NCBI RefSeq assembly: GCF_000353285.1
Contig: NZ_KB731324.1
Coordinates: 1,134,577 to 1,198,576, forward strand
Origin: Leptolyngbya boryana PCC 6306
Lineage (GTDB): Bacteria > Cyanobacteriota > Cyanobacteriia > Leptolyngbyales > Leptolyngbyaceae
Direction: 5' to 3'
DNA: 64,000 nucleotides
Shown: positions 25,960 through 35,326 of the stretch, piece after piece
Numbering within the stretch: position 1 is the first letter of the stretch
Layout of the letters: the number at the start of each line of letters is the position of its first letter
The notes under the pieces: model-generated
Told to the model about the DNA's origin: nothing
Databases searched by the model: none
Seen by the model: the letters and a program-made list of their open reading frames with translations, nothing else
Translations under genes and position numbers: made by a program

Positions 25960-28062
25960 ATGCACCACGACCACTCGAATCATCCACATCATTCTGATCC
26001 GGGATATGTTGGGCACGCCGATCATGAACAACAACTCGAATCAAATCTGCCTAATCCCGCCCCACACCAACACGAGGGTCACGGTCAGCATGGTGGGCAT
26101 GACCGACACGCAGGGCATAGCCCGGAGATGTTCAAGCGGCGGTTCTTCATCTGCTTGGTGCTGACTTTGCCGATTCTCTATTTTTCGCCACTGTTTCAAG
26201 AATGGTTTCGCTATCAGGCGATTGATCTACAAGGAAGCAATTGGATTACGCCAATCTTGGCAACTGTCATTTACTTCTATGGCGGCTGGGCATTCCTGAA
26301 AGGTGCTTGGTACGAACTACGAGGCAAGATTGGCATGATGACGCTGATTGCGCTGGCGATCACCGTTGCGTTTGTCTACAGCTTGGCAGTGACGTTTGGT
26401 TTGCCAGGTGATCCGTTCTACTGGGAGTTAGCAACACTGGTCGATGTGATGTTGCTCGGACATTGGATTGAAATGGCTTCAGTGCAAGGGGCGAGTCGTG
26501 CTTTAGAACATTTAGCAGATTTAGTGCCTGCGATCTCACATCGATTGACCAACGGGCGCATTGAGGATGTCTCGGTGAGTACCTTAACCGAGCACGATCG
26601 TATTCTCATTCGTCCGGGAGAACAAATTCCGATTGATGGCGAAATCACTGAAGGTGCTTCGAGTGTGAATGAAGCCTTTCTGACTGGAGAATCTCGCCCA
26701 GTGACGAAACAGATGGGTGATGAAGTGGTTGGGGGAGCCGTTAACGGTGAGGGAGCTTTAACTGTTCAAGTGACTCGCACTGGAGACAAAACGACATTAA
26801 GCCAAATTATGCGCCTGGTCGAGGAGGCGCAAAGTTCTAGAAGTCGATATCAAGCCTTAGCAGATCAGCTTGCGTATTGGTTAACCTTAATCGCGATCGG
26901 CGTTAGCACCTTAACGTTTGTGGTCTGGCTAGCAGCAAACTCAGGCTTAACCTTTGCCATCAATCGTGCCGTTACAGTGTTAGTCATTACCTGTCCTCAT
27001 GCGTTGGGTTTAGCCATTCCTTTGGTGATCGTAAATGCAACAGCGATGTCTGCGAAGAACGGTATTTTAGTTCGTAGCCGGGAAGCGTTTGAACGAGCGA
27101 GAGATATTAAAGCGATCGCATTTGATAAAACCGGAACCCTGACCGAAGGACGATTCGGGGTGCAGCACATGGATACAGACGGCATTAATGAACTAGACGC
27201 ATTAACCATTTCCGCTTCGCTGGAGTCATTGTCAGAGCACCCGCTAGGACAGGCAATTGTGGGAGAAGCCGAGCATCGCCAGATTCATCTGGTTCAAGCG
27301 AGCGAGTTCAAAGCGATTCCTGGTCGAGGTGTGGAAGGAACCGTCAACGCTCAACGCTATCGAGTCGGACGACCCGAATGGGCAGAAGAGTTGAATTTAA
27401 CGTTTCCGTCAGCGCTACGAAAAGGATTGCAAGAAATTGAATCGCGAGGAGAAAGCGCGATCGTGCTTCTCAACGATCAACAAGTTTTAGCTGTGATTGG
27501 ATTAGCTGACCAGATTCGAGAACGGGCACGAGAAGCCATTCAGCGATTGCATGAAATGAACATTGAAACCGTGATGATTACGGGTGATGCAGAAGCGGTG
27601 GCGAAAACCGTTGCAGCAGAATTGGGCATCGATCGCTACTATGCGCGAGTGCTACCGCAAGATAAGGCAACCCTAGTGCGACGATTAAAAGCAGAGAAAC
27701 CCACTGCTTTTGTCGGAGATGGTATCAATGATGCACCTGCATTGTTTGAAGCAGATTTGGGAATCGCGATCGGGGCTGGTACCAATGTCGCGATCGAGTC
27801 GGCTGACTTGGTGTTAGTGAAAAATGATCCACTCGATGCCACCTATGCTCTTCAGCTTGCCAAAGCCACCTACAACAAAATGATTCAGAATCTATTCTGG
27901 TCAACGGGATACAACGTGATTGGCATTCCCTTAGCGGCTGGAATTGCTTATCCATTTGGAATTTTGCTTTCTCCAGCCGTTGGAGCCTTATTTATGAGCA
28001 TTTCGACTGTGATTGTCTCGATCAATGCGATGCTGCTGCGTCGGGTCAAATTGAGTCATTAA
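25960..28062 (+). CDS. copB: CopB-type heavy-metal P1B ATPase (CPH motif)
   Basis: A 700-residue copper-exporting P-type ATPase of the CopB subclass (P1B-3). The first 55 residues are extremely His-rich (MHHDHSNHPHH and HEGHGQHGGHDRHAGH) instead of CxxC domains. The membrane metal site is C345-P-H347, the hallmark of this subclass. Other motifs: actuator TGES (242-245), phosphorylated Asp389 in DKTGTLTEG, HP locus (SEHPLGQAIV) and hinge GDGINDAP. Such pumps move Cu ions to the periplasm or outside. It is divergent from the copMRS-like operon. The symbol clashes with the RND adaptor that is also called CopB in Synechocystis. Confidence 0.93.
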   Translation: MHHDHSNHPHHSDPGYVGHADHEQQLESNLPNPAPHQHEGHGQHGGHDRHAGHSPEMFKRRFFICLVLTLPILYFSPLFQEWFRYQAIDLQGSNWITPILATVIYFYGGWAFLKGAWYELRGKIGMMTLIALAITVAFVYSLAVTFGLPGDPFYWELATLVDVMLLGHWIEMASVQGASRALEHLADLVPAISHRLTNGRIEDVSVSTLTEHDRILIRPGEQIPIDGEITEGASSVNEAFLTGESRPVTKQMGDEVVGGAVNGEGALTVQVTRTGDKTTLSQIMRLVEEAQSSRSRYQALADQLAYWLTLIAIGVSTLTFVVWLAANSGLTFAINRAVTVLVITCPHALGLAIPLVIVNATAMSAKNGILVRSREAFERARDIKAIAFDKTGTLTEGRFGVQHMDTDGINELDALTISASLESLSEHPLGQAIVGEAEHRQIHLVQASEFKAIPGRGVEGTVNAQRYRVGRPEWAEELNLTFPSALRKGLQEIESRGESAIVLLNDQQVLAVIGLADQIRERAREAIQRLHEMNIETVMITGDAEAVAKTVAAELGIDRYYARVLPQDKATLVRRLKAEKPTAFVGDGINDAPALFEADLGIAIGAGTNVAIESADLVLVKNDPLDATYALQLAKATYNKMIQNLFWSTGYNVIGIPLAAGIAYPFGILLSPAVGALFMSISTVIVSINAMLLRRVKLSH

Positions 28063-28098
28063 TACAGAGCATCACATCAATCTTTTTTTGTAGCCAGC

Positions 28099-28596
28099 CT
28101 ACTTTTTGAAACTAAAGCGACCGTTGACTTTTTCGCCACTGATATCGGTCAGAATGGCGACTTTGTATTCTCCTACTGCCGTGCCAGGGAGTAAAGCCGC
28201 GTAGTGTTTATCTACGGGGTCATATTTCATGTCTAGAGCTTTCTGGGTTCCGTCTGGAAGTTGAACTTGCGCTGTGACCTTCGCATTGGGAACTGCTTCG
28301 TGATTGTCGCCTTTTTGTAAGTAGAAATCTAAATGGGTTCCGTTCGCTTCTGGTTGGGGAATGAATTCTAGATGGTAAACGCCTGTCTCAATAGTCTGTC
28401 CTCCTTTTCCACCATGCTTTCCACCGGATTCAGTTTTAGCTGTAGTCGCTGCGGTGCTGGGGGAAGCAGTCGTCGTGGGCGTTGTTGTTGCAGGACTCGC
28501 GCTTGGATTTGTAGCGGTGTTACTGCTGTTGCTACAAGCTCCTAAGAGAAGTCCTAGACCGACTATCGTAAGGGTGATCGATTGCTTAATGTTCAT
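28099..28596 (-). CDS. small lipoprotein of the copper efflux operon (CopC-position)
   Basis: A 165-residue lipoprotein: signal peptide with lipobox LLGAC (Cys21), a Ser/Thr/Pro/Ala linker to about residue 60, a Gly/Lys/His patch (GGKHGGKGG), then a beta-rich domain (70-165) containing HLEFIPQPEANGTHLDFYLQ and GEYKVAILTDI. It overlaps the end of the RND pump gene by 11 nt, so it is translationally coupled. Its place after adaptor and pump corresponds to copC in Synechocystis copBAC, hence a periplasmic helper role is inferred. It is not the CopC/PcoC family of proteobacteria as far as visible. Confidence 0.75.
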   Translation of the reverse strand: MNIKQSITLTIVGLGLLLGACSNSSNTATNPSASPATTTPTTTASPSTAATTAKTESGGKHGGKGGQTIETGVYHLEFIPQPEANGTHLDFYLQKGDNHEAVPNAKVTAQVQLPDGTQKALDMKYDPVDKHYAALLPGTAVGEYKVAILTDISGEKVNGRFSFKK

Positions 28597-31500
28597 AGTT
28601 TTTTTGAGGGTGATGATGGGGAAAATTGGGCACGAGAAACTTACTAAACTGCGAATATAGAGCAGGAATCACGAGCAAGGTTAATGCAGTTGAGGTGAAA
28701 AGTCCGCCTAACACAACGATCGACAACGGCTGCAAAATTTCCTTTCCCGCTCCACCCGCCACAACCAAAGGCGCTAATCCCAAAGCCGACGTAAAAGCGG
28801 TCATCAGAATCGCATTGAGCCGTTCCATCGAGCCTTTGATCAAGACATCTTTGAGCGGCATTCCTTCGGCAAATTTAGTGTTGTAGTTATCGACTAACAG
28901 CAATCCATTGCGAGTGGCAACCCCGAACAACGTGACAAACCCAACTAGCGACGCAACAGAAATAACGCCGCCTGTAAGTGCAACTGCAATCACTCCACCG
29001 ACTAACCCAATCGGCAAGTTGATCATGATCATGGCAGTTGAGGCAATGGATTTGACTGAGAGATACATCAGGATGCAAATGATGACAAATGCGATTGCGC
29101 TGAACACCAAAATATTTTGAGTTGCCCGTTCTTCTGCCTCAAACTGTCCGCCATACTGCACAAAGTAGCCAGAGGGAATCGCAACGTTTTGCTTGATTTT
29201 GGCTTGGATTTCGTTGACGGTCGATCGTAAGTCTCGTCCACTCACATTGGCGGAGACTACAATCAGACGAGAGACTTTCTCGCGGTTGATCGTATTGGGT
29301 CCTGTTCCGTTACGAATCGTCGCTACTTGAGCTAGGAGAATTTTGCCACCACTGGGCTTATCGATGAGAAGATTCTCGATCGTACTCAGGTTATCGCGGG
29401 CTTTAGGTTTGAGCCACACGACTAAATCAAACGTTTGCTGAGCTTCTAGAACTTGAGACACGACGTGCCCATTCAGTGCAGTCTCAATCGTGGTTGCTAA
29501 CTGCCCAATGGATAGTCCTTCTCGTGCAGCGGCATCGCGATTCAATACAATCTGCACCTGATTGATCGGCACTTGTGGTTCAAGCTGCAAATCGACAATT
29601 CCCGGTATGGCTTGCATTTGCGCTTCGATTTGTTGTCCGATCGTCCGTAACTGCTCTAAATCTGCACCAAAGATTTTGACCGCAATCTGACTTCTCACCC
29701 CCGACAACACTTCATCCATACGATGGGAAATAAATCCACCAATTCCCGTTGCAACACCTGGAAGTTTGGCAAATTCTTCTCGTAGCTTATTAATAGCAGC
29801 AGGACGGTCTGCCAAACCCTTTTCACTTAAATCCACATCCAAGTGGGCAAAATTGACTCCTCCTGCATCCCCATCTCCTGGAGCGCGTCCTGAGCGAGTT
29901 TGAATGTAATTGAAGCGAGGATCGGTCTTGAGTGCTTCTTCTAGGGCAAATCCAGCTCGATTAGTAACTTCGAGTGAAGTACCTGGATAGAGAGTCAGGG
30001 TGTTGACTAAAGTTTGCTCTTGAAATTCGGGGAGAAATTGTCGTCCAAGTGTGGGAACGATCGAGAGCGATATCACCAGTAAAGCCGCGGAGAGCGATAA
30101 AATCAGCACCGATCGCCGCATCGCAAACCGCAACAGAGGATGATAAAACCGCTTACAGGCACGAGCAACCCAAGGTTCTTTCTCTTGTAGTCGTCCTTGG
30201 GGTAGCAGGATGGCACACAACGCTGGCGACAACACCAAGGATTCTAAACTAGACACCACCACGACAATCAGATAAGCAATGCCCATCGGCGTAAAGATGC
30301 GCCCCTCGACTCCGCTTAACGTAAAAATCGGAGAAAAGACTACGGCTCCGATTAGTGTTGCGCCAATCAGCGATTCCCGCACCTCCTGGCTACCTTCGTA
30401 GATGACTTCCATCATTGGACGAGGATGAGCCGACAGGCGATTTTCTCGGAGGTTGCGGTAAGTGTTTTCGCCATAGACGATCGCATCATCAACTGCCGTT
30501 CCGATCGCGACTGCCAGCCCACCTAGCGTCATCGTGTTCAGCCCTAGTCCTAACCAAGAGCAGACGAGCAAGGCAAACAGCAAGGTGAGAAAAAAGTCGA
30601 GCAAGCAGACCGCTAGTGTACGCCAGTTCATCAAAAAGGGAATCAGAATGGCAGCTACAATCACACTGCCTTCAACGAGCGCCGATCGCACATTGTCAAC
30701 CGATGCAGCAATGTAATCATCTTGGCGAAACGTCACTGCAACATTCACACCTTTAGGCAATCCAGCTTTTAATTCCTCGATCGCGGCTTCTACCGCACGG
30801 GTTACGGTCGGCGTGTCTGCTTGCGGTTGCTTATTGATCATGACAATCACAGCAGGCTGACCATTGACACTGCCATCGCCCCGCTTGAGAGCCGCACCAA
30901 TTTTCACCTCCGCAACATCTGCAAGTCGGACTGGAGTACCTTTGCGAGAGGTGATGACTGATTTCTTTAAGTCTTCGATCGATTCAACGCGCCCAATGCC
31001 TCGAATCAGTTTCTCCTGATCCGGTGTGATCAGGTATCCTCCCGGCGCATTGAGATTTGCAGCAGCAGCGGCTTGTGTAACTTGTTCTAGAGAAACATCA
31101 AAGGCTTTGAGTTGCGCGGGATCAACGAGAACTTGATACTGTCGAACCTCGCCCCCATACGCGGTTACTTGACTGACTCCGGGAACGGCTAACAATCGAT
31201 TGGTTACTTGCCAATCGATGAACCGTCGCACGTCCATCATGGAAGTTTGCGCTCCGGATTCGATGGTCAAGGCGACTTTGAGAATCGTGCCGATCGGCGA
31301 ACTAATCGGAGAAATGCGCGGCGTTTCGATGCCTTCTGGGAGCTTGGTCTGAACTTGCTGTAATCGTTCCGTGACAAGCTGCCGTGCCTGAAAAATGTCG
31401 GTTCCCCAATCAAAAATGACTTTAACAACCGAAATTCCCGGCGCAGAGGCAGATCGAACCGCAGTCACTCCAGGCGTTCCATTGACTGTACTTTCAATCG

Positions 31501-31702
31501 GCAACGTCACCAGTGACTCTACTTCTTCGGGAGCAAGTCCCGGCGATTCTGTCTCAATTTCAACTTGGGGCGGTGCGAACGGTGGAAAGACATCCAGCGG
31601 CATTTGAGGAATGGCGCGAACTGTCCAGAGCGTTACGATAATTGCTCCTAGAACCACTACCCAACGGCGTGCGATCGCCCATCTCACAATAGAACTCAGC
31701 AT
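28586..31702 (-). CDS. heavy-metal efflux RND transporter, CusA/CzcA family
   Basis: A 1038-residue inner-membrane proton/metal antiporter that drives a tripartite efflux pump. It has the expected 12-helix layout with two large periplasmic loops. It starts MLSSIVRWAIARRW and contains AMPLDVFPP-like MPLDVFPPFAPPQVEIETESPG, SPIGTILKVAL, GLAVAIGTAVDDAIVYGENTYR in TM4, and FLPEFQEQTLVNTLTLYPGTS. A Met in the central periplasmic part (SHRMDEV) may contribute to the metal site. It is the pump of the DUF305-adaptor-pump-lipoprotein operon. Copper or silver is the favoured substrate from context, but Co/Zn/Ni cannot be excluded from sequence alone. Confidence 0.93.
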   Translation of the reverse strand: MLSSIVRWAIARRWVVVLGAIIVTLWTVRAIPQMPLDVFPPFAPPQVEIETESPGLAPEEVESLVTLPIESTVNGTPGVTAVRSASAPGISVVKVIFDWGTDIFQARQLVTERLQQVQTKLPEGIETPRISPISSPIGTILKVALTIESGAQTSMMDVRRFIDWQVTNRLLAVPGVSQVTAYGGEVRQYQVLVDPAQLKAFDVSLEQVTQAAAAANLNAPGGYLITPDQEKLIRGIGRVESIEDLKKSVITSRKGTPVRLADVAEVKIGAALKRGDGSVNGQPAVIVMINKQPQADTPTVTRAVEAAIEELKAGLPKGVNVAVTFRQDDYIAASVDNVRSALVEGSVIVAAILIPFLMNWRTLAVCLLDFFLTLLFALLVCSWLGLGLNTMTLGGLAVAIGTAVDDAIVYGENTYRNLRENRLSAHPRPMMEVIYEGSQEVRESLIGATLIGAVVFSPIFTLSGVEGRIFTPMGIAYLIVVVVSSLESLVLSPALCAILLPQGRLQEKEPWVARACKRFYHPLLRFAMRRSVLILSLSAALLVISLSIVPTLGRQFLPEFQEQTLVNTLTLYPGTSLEVTNRAGFALEEALKTDPRFNYIQTRSGRAPGDGDAGGVNFAHLDVDLSEKGLADRPAAINKLREEFAKLPGVATGIGGFISHRMDEVLSGVRSQIAVKIFGADLEQLRTIGQQIEAQMQAIPGIVDLQLEPQVPINQVQIVLNRDAAAREGLSIGQLATTIETALNGHVVSQVLEAQQTFDLVVWLKPKARDNLSTIENLLIDKPSGGKILLAQVATIRNGTGPNTINREKVSRLIVVSANVSGRDLRSTVNEIQAKIKQNVAIPSGYFVQYGGQFEAEERATQNILVFSAIAFVIICILMYLSVKSIASTAMIMINLPIGLVGGVIAVALTGGVISVASLVGFVTLFGVATRNGLLLVDNYNTKFAEGMPLKDVLIKGSMERLNAILMTAFTSALGLAPLVVAGGAGKEILQPLSIVVLGGLFTSTALTLLVIPALYSQFSKFLVPNFPHHHPQKNYEH

Positions 31703-31706
31703 AGGT

Positions 31707-33365
31707 CTAATTCTGGGGACGATCGAACTGTTTCTCGGTCACTTCAGTCGGCAATTTGCCGTTTTGGGATTGAAAATGATTCAGGTCAATCTCTGGATTA
31801 GGATGAAATCCATTGGACTCTGCGGGAACAGGTGAAGCAAAGCGTTGACGACGATTCGCCCAATACATCCCTGCCCAGAATGTAGATCCGATCAGCAAAC
31901 CTCCGATAGGCAGAATTGCCCACCACGGTAAAGGCATGGAACTTTGAGAAGTCACAGTGTTAGGGGAATGATTCGCTTCTTTCTGGCCCCCAGTGCGTAA
32001 CGATTGCGCGTAGAGTTGAGTGGCTCGTTGTGTAACCACGCGATCGCCATCAAATAACCCGTTTGTGACCTCGACAAACTCTCCCGATTCGCGACCCAGT
32101 GAGACTTCGGTTGGTTGGAAAGCTTGACCGTTTTGGACAAACACAATCTTTTTCTTGTCGTTGGTTTCAACGATCGCGGATTTCGGAACAGCCAAAACTG
32201 CAACAGGGGTTCGATCTGTTAACACTTCCAGTTCAGCAAACATTCCCGGCTTGAGCGCACCATCAGCATTATCGAGTTCCGCTTTGACCGGAACAACACG
32301 AGTATCACCTTGCACCGTTGCACCGATCACACTAATTCGTCCGCGAAACATGCGATTCGGCAAGCCATTGACTCTGACCTGTACCCCTTGCCCTTGTTGA
32401 ACTTTATCTAAATCTTTCTCATAGATATCGGCAGCGATCAATACACTACTGCCATTTACGATCGTCATGATCTTTTTGCCCGCATCCTGTCCCGATTCGC
32501 CGATTGTCGCTTCTCGGTCTGCGACCACTCCAGAAATAGGAGCTGTGATGGTAATTGTCCCGTCTGCATTCGCACTTGCGCCTAACTGCCTCAGTCGAGT
32601 TTGATAAGTCTGCCCACTCAATTGACTCTTGGATTGCGCTACATCAACGGCAGACTGGGCGCGTTTAAGTTGTGCCTGAGCTTCAGAGACTTGCAACTGA
32701 CTTCTAACTTTTGCAAATGCCGCTTTCGCCTCGGCGAGTTTCGATTCGGACTCTAGAACGGTACGGCGGGGGATAGCTCCAGTAGAAAGAAGGTCGCGAT
32801 CGCGGTCATATTGCTCTTGAGCCACATTTAACGCCACTTGTGCCTGCTGAATCTCGGCTTGAGCAATTCGCTGTTGCTGCTCATAGTTTTGCTGCGCTAG
32901 GCGTAAATCTGCCTCGGCTTGTTGAACGCTGCCTATTGCTTCGGACTGTCGATCAAGGGCAATGGTGCGAAGTTCGGCAAGCTCTGGACTAGTCATGATG
33001 GCAACGGGTTGTCCTACCCTGACTTGTTCTCCGGGCTTAACCAACAATCGCAACACGGTTCCCCCAACAGGCGTTGTTACCTCTGCTTGTTGATTCGGCT
33101 GGGCTTCAATCTGTCCGGTCGTTTTGATACCCGAGACAAGACGTTGACGGCTCACGGATTCCACTGTCAGCCCCATACGTTCTGCGGTAGCAGCATCCAC
33201 CTCAATCGCTCCCACAGTCTGGACAGGCTGACTGTCATGCTGAAACTCGTTGCCGTGTCCAGCATGCGCTAGCGTGATTTGGGGAGCTACTATGATCAGC
33301 AACAAGCCCAAGACGGTTGCAGAAGCACCGCTAGAACGCTTGGGACGGTAAGAAATGTGAAGCAT
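31707..33365 (-). CDS. RND efflux periplasmic adaptor (CusB/CzcB family)
   Basis: A 552-residue membrane-fusion protein. Signal peptide or anchor near residues 15-33, a His-containing mature N terminus (AHAGHGNE), a beta-barrel/lipoyl half (GGTVLRLLVKPGEQVRVGQPVAI), a long coiled-coil hairpin (about 125-235, Gln/Ala/Glu-rich), the second lipoyl half (ITITAPISGVVADREA), and barrel segments. Unusually for this class it ends with a C-terminal hydrophobic helix (PWWAILPIGGLLIGSTFWAGMY) and a short tail. The frame extends upstream by 32 codons, but the ATG at 33365 begins the signal-like sequence. The pump gene starts 4 nt after its stop. Confidence 0.9.
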   Translation of the reverse strand: MLHISYRPKRSSGASATVLGLLLIIVAPQITLAHAGHGNEFQHDSQPVQTVGAIEVDAATAERMGLTVESVSRQRLVSGIKTTGQIEAQPNQQAEVTTPVGGTVLRLLVKPGEQVRVGQPVAIMTSPELAELRTIALDRQSEAIGSVQQAEADLRLAQQNYEQQQRIAQAEIQQAQVALNVAQEQYDRDRDLLSTGAIPRRTVLESESKLAEAKAAFAKVRSQLQVSEAQAQLKRAQSAVDVAQSKSQLSGQTYQTRLRQLGASANADGTITITAPISGVVADREATIGESGQDAGKKIMTIVNGSSVLIAADIYEKDLDKVQQGQGVQVRVNGLPNRMFRGRISVIGATVQGDTRVVPVKAELDNADGALKPGMFAELEVLTDRTPVAVLAVPKSAIVETNDKKKIVFVQNGQAFQPTEVSLGRESGEFVEVTNGLFDGDRVVTQRATQLYAQSLRTGGQKEANHSPNTVTSQSSMPLPWWAILPIGGLLIGSTFWAGMYWANRRQRFASPVPAESNGFHPNPEIDLNHFQSQNGKLPTEVTEKQFDRPQN

Positions 33366-33515
33366 CGGTCGCGTCCTTGATAGAGGTTCGGGGCAGGTTG
33401 AGTTCAGCAGAATCTGGAGGAATTCGGCTGCGACACAGTCTGCATGAGCCAAAGGCAGCAAGCAGATACCCAGTCAACAGTTTCGCAGCCAAACCTAAAA
33501 CTAAGATGAAATGGG

Positions 33516-34238
33516 CTACTGGTTATACCAAGCTTTCCGCCACTGTTTCATCTGAGCAATTTCCTTCTCCTGCGAAGCGATAATCTCTTGAGCGAGCTTC
33601 TTGATTTCTGGACGCTTTGATTTACTCAGAGCATCCTGCGCCATCGTAACGGCTCCCTCATGGTGCGGAATCATCGCATTAATAAAGCGCAAATCGAACT
33701 GATTATCCGCAGCCCCTAAATCCATTCCCATCATCATGCCTTTCATCTGATCAGCCGACATCGGCATCATCTGTCCCATCTTCGAGTCATACGCCATCGG
33801 AATGCTATTGGCTTTGGGATACCAGGCTTGCCGCCACTGCTTCATCTCTCCAATCTCTTGATCCTGGGCTTTGATGATATCGGCCGCCAGTTTCTTGATT
33901 TCTGGGCGCTTGGATTTTTGCTGCGCCTCTTTTGCCATCTCGACCGCGCCTTGATGATGTGGGGTCATGGCATCAATGAAGCGTAAATCAAAGCTGGCAT
34001 CGGCTGGACCTAAATCCATCATCATGTTGCCATGATTCATACTGCCGTGATCCATATTGCTATGATCCATTCCCAGCATCGTGCTGGCAGCAGGAGAAGA
34101 ATTGGTAGCAGGATTTTGTCCAGTTGTGGTGGAACAGGCGGCGAGAGTAGCAATTGCAACGATTCCAACAACGGTTTGGGTCGTCGTTGACTTGAGAGAT
34201 CGTCTTAAAAATCGAGAATTGAACATGGAGCGTTTCAT
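33516..34238 (-). CDS. DUF305 lipoprotein (second CopM-like protein)
   Basis: A 240-residue lipoprotein: basic N terminus, hydrophobic stretch VVGIVAIATLAAC with lipobox Cys, then a Met/His-rich segment (MLGMDHSNMDHGSMNHGNMM). Two DUF305 modules follow with MTPHHQGAV and MIPHHEGAV, separated by another Met-rich linker (MGQMMPMSADQMKGMMMG). It is predicted to bind Cu(I) in the periplasm. It is first in the operon leading to the RND adaptor (150-nt gap). It is a paralogue of the protein at 24867-25526 but is lipid-anchored. The frame continues 51 codons upstream, but the ATG at 34238 precedes the basic signal-peptide N region. Confidence 0.88.
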   Translation of the reverse strand: MKRSMFNSRFLRRSLKSTTTQTVVGIVAIATLAACSTTTGQNPATNSSPAASTMLGMDHSNMDHGSMNHGNMMMDLGPADASFDLRFIDAMTPHHQGAVEMAKEAQQKSKRPEIKKLAADIIKAQDQEIGEMKQWRQAWYPKANSIPMAYDSKMGQMMPMSADQMKGMMMGMDLGAADNQFDLRFINAMIPHHEGAVTMAQDALSKSKRPEIKKLAQEIIASQEKEIAQMKQWRKAWYNQ

Positions 34239-34469
34239 TGAGAGAGGCTGGAGTAATAGAACCTCTTTATTCTGATCTCTCCAGTCAGATAGAGAGTCAA
34301 GGGTTGAGGCTAAGGATTTGATAGAACTATCCCTACCGACTAAAAGAACATACAAAAATAAAATCAGGATGAAATAAAGCGACTCATTCAACTAGAAATC
34401 GAATGCCTGACGCTTGGTAGGGGCGACTTCAAGATGTTGAGTTTCAGCTTCAACTTAGGAGAACGAACA

Positions 34470-34752
34470 ATGCCTCATCAGCCATATCAGTCGATTATTA
34501 ATGCTGCGGTTCACTGCGCTTCCGAATGTGAACATTGTGCCAAGTGTGTCTGACTGATACGGAATGGGCGCGAGTCTGCCAGGATTGCGCTCAACTCTGC
34601 TGAACGATCGCGTCTTTTATCAGCCGCAGTTCCCGCTTTATTCCCACGTTGCGCGATCGTGCATCGAAGTCTGTCAAGCCTGTGTCACCGAATGTGAAAA
34701 GCATTTGATGTTTGAAGCAAAAAGAACTCTCGGATTTTCGAGGACTTCCTGA
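34470..34752 (+). pseudogene. broken four-helix-bundle copper-storage protein (Csp/DUF326-like)
   Basis: The remains of a small Cys-rich copper-binding protein gene. It has an RBS (TTAGGAG) and ATG at 34470, and the first frame gives HCASECEHCAKCV before a stop at 34551. Reading continues in another frame from 34550 (EWARVCQDCAQLC), where a TGA at 34601 replaces the Trp codon expected in the family, and onward with ASFISRSSRF. After a second shift, a third frame gives CIEVCQACVTECEKH and ends at 34752. The C-x-x-x-C spacing of Csp proteins is preserved in all three pieces, but the last helix is missing. At least two frameshifts and one nonsense change make it non-functional. It sits at the end of the copper island. 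Confidence 0.72.
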
Positions 34753-34779
34753 AAACCTTAATCTACTGAGGCTTTAGAA

Positions 34780-34866
34780 CGGAGAGAGAGGGATTCGAAC
34801 CCTCGTTACAGTCACCCGTAAACAGCATTTCCAGTGCTGCGCCTTCAACCACTCGGCCATCTCTCC
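34780..34866 (-). tRNA. tRNA-Ser (anticodon GGA)
   Basis: Read on the minus strand: acceptor GGAGAGA (34866-34860) pairs with TCTCTCC (34787-34781), D-arm GGCCGAGTGG, anticodon loop CTGGAAA giving GGA, a long variable arm as in class II tRNAs, and the T-loop GGTTCGAATCC. The length of 87 nt fits tRNA-Ser. The CCA end is not encoded. It lies between the Csp pseudogene and the ferredoxin gene. Confidence 0.97.
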
Positions 34867-34956
34867 AAACCATGCAGCTTTTTACGCCGCAGAATTCATA
34901 TAGTAACAGAACATGTCGCATACTGAATAGAGAAGATTCAAAATTTGTTGATCATC

Positions 34957-35325
34957 ATGCCTGAGTTTCATACTGTTCGTGTTTATCACCGCCAAGAAAA
35001 TAAATTTTATTCTTTTGAAGTGCCGAGCGATCGCTATATCCTCCAAAGCGGCGAAACCCAAGGCGTTGAACTTCCCTTCTCCTGCCGTAATGGAGCCTGT
35101 ACCGCTTGTGCGGTGAGAGTTTTATCGGGGCATTTAGAGCAGCCAGAAGCCGTCGGACTCTCACCCGAGTTGAAGCGGCAAGGATATGCATTACTCTGTG
35201 TCAGTTACGCAAAATCAGATATCGAAGTCGAAACCCAAGACGAAGATGAAGTGTATGAACTACAATTTGGACGATTCTTTGCGAAAGGACGTGTGAAACG
35301 AGGACTGCCACTCGACGAAGAATAG
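34957..35325 (+). CDS. FdC2-type [2Fe-2S] ferredoxin
   Basis: A 122-residue plant-type ferredoxin with the C-terminal extension typical of FdC2. The cluster ligands are in CRNGACTAC with a fourth Cys in YALLCVSY. The segments SCRNGACTACAVRVLSGHLE and IEVETQDEDEVYELQFGRFF closely parallel plant and cyanobacterial FdC2. The extension and altered loop change partner choice relative to photosynthetic ferredoxin; the physiological partner is not settled. The upstream TTG is disregarded in favour of the ATG at 34957. It converges on the AAA/TPR gene with 1 nt between stops. Confidence 0.9.
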   Translation: MPEFHTVRVYHRQENKFYSFEVPSDRYILQSGETQGVELPFSCRNGACTACAVRVLSGHLEQPEAVGLSPELKRQGYALLCVSYAKSDIEVETQDEDEVYELQFGRFFAKGRVKRGLPLDEE

Positions 35326-35326
35326 G

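Noticed and set aside
30049-31607. Several open frames on the plus strand opposite the RND pump gene
   Set aside because: They are antisense shadows of the strongly conserved CusA/CzcA-family gene and encode no recognisable protein.
34780-34866. Duplicated tRNA 3' end marking an attachment site
   Set aside because: The tRNA-Ser 3' segment was not found again around 22-26 kb by eye, and no integrase gene is present.
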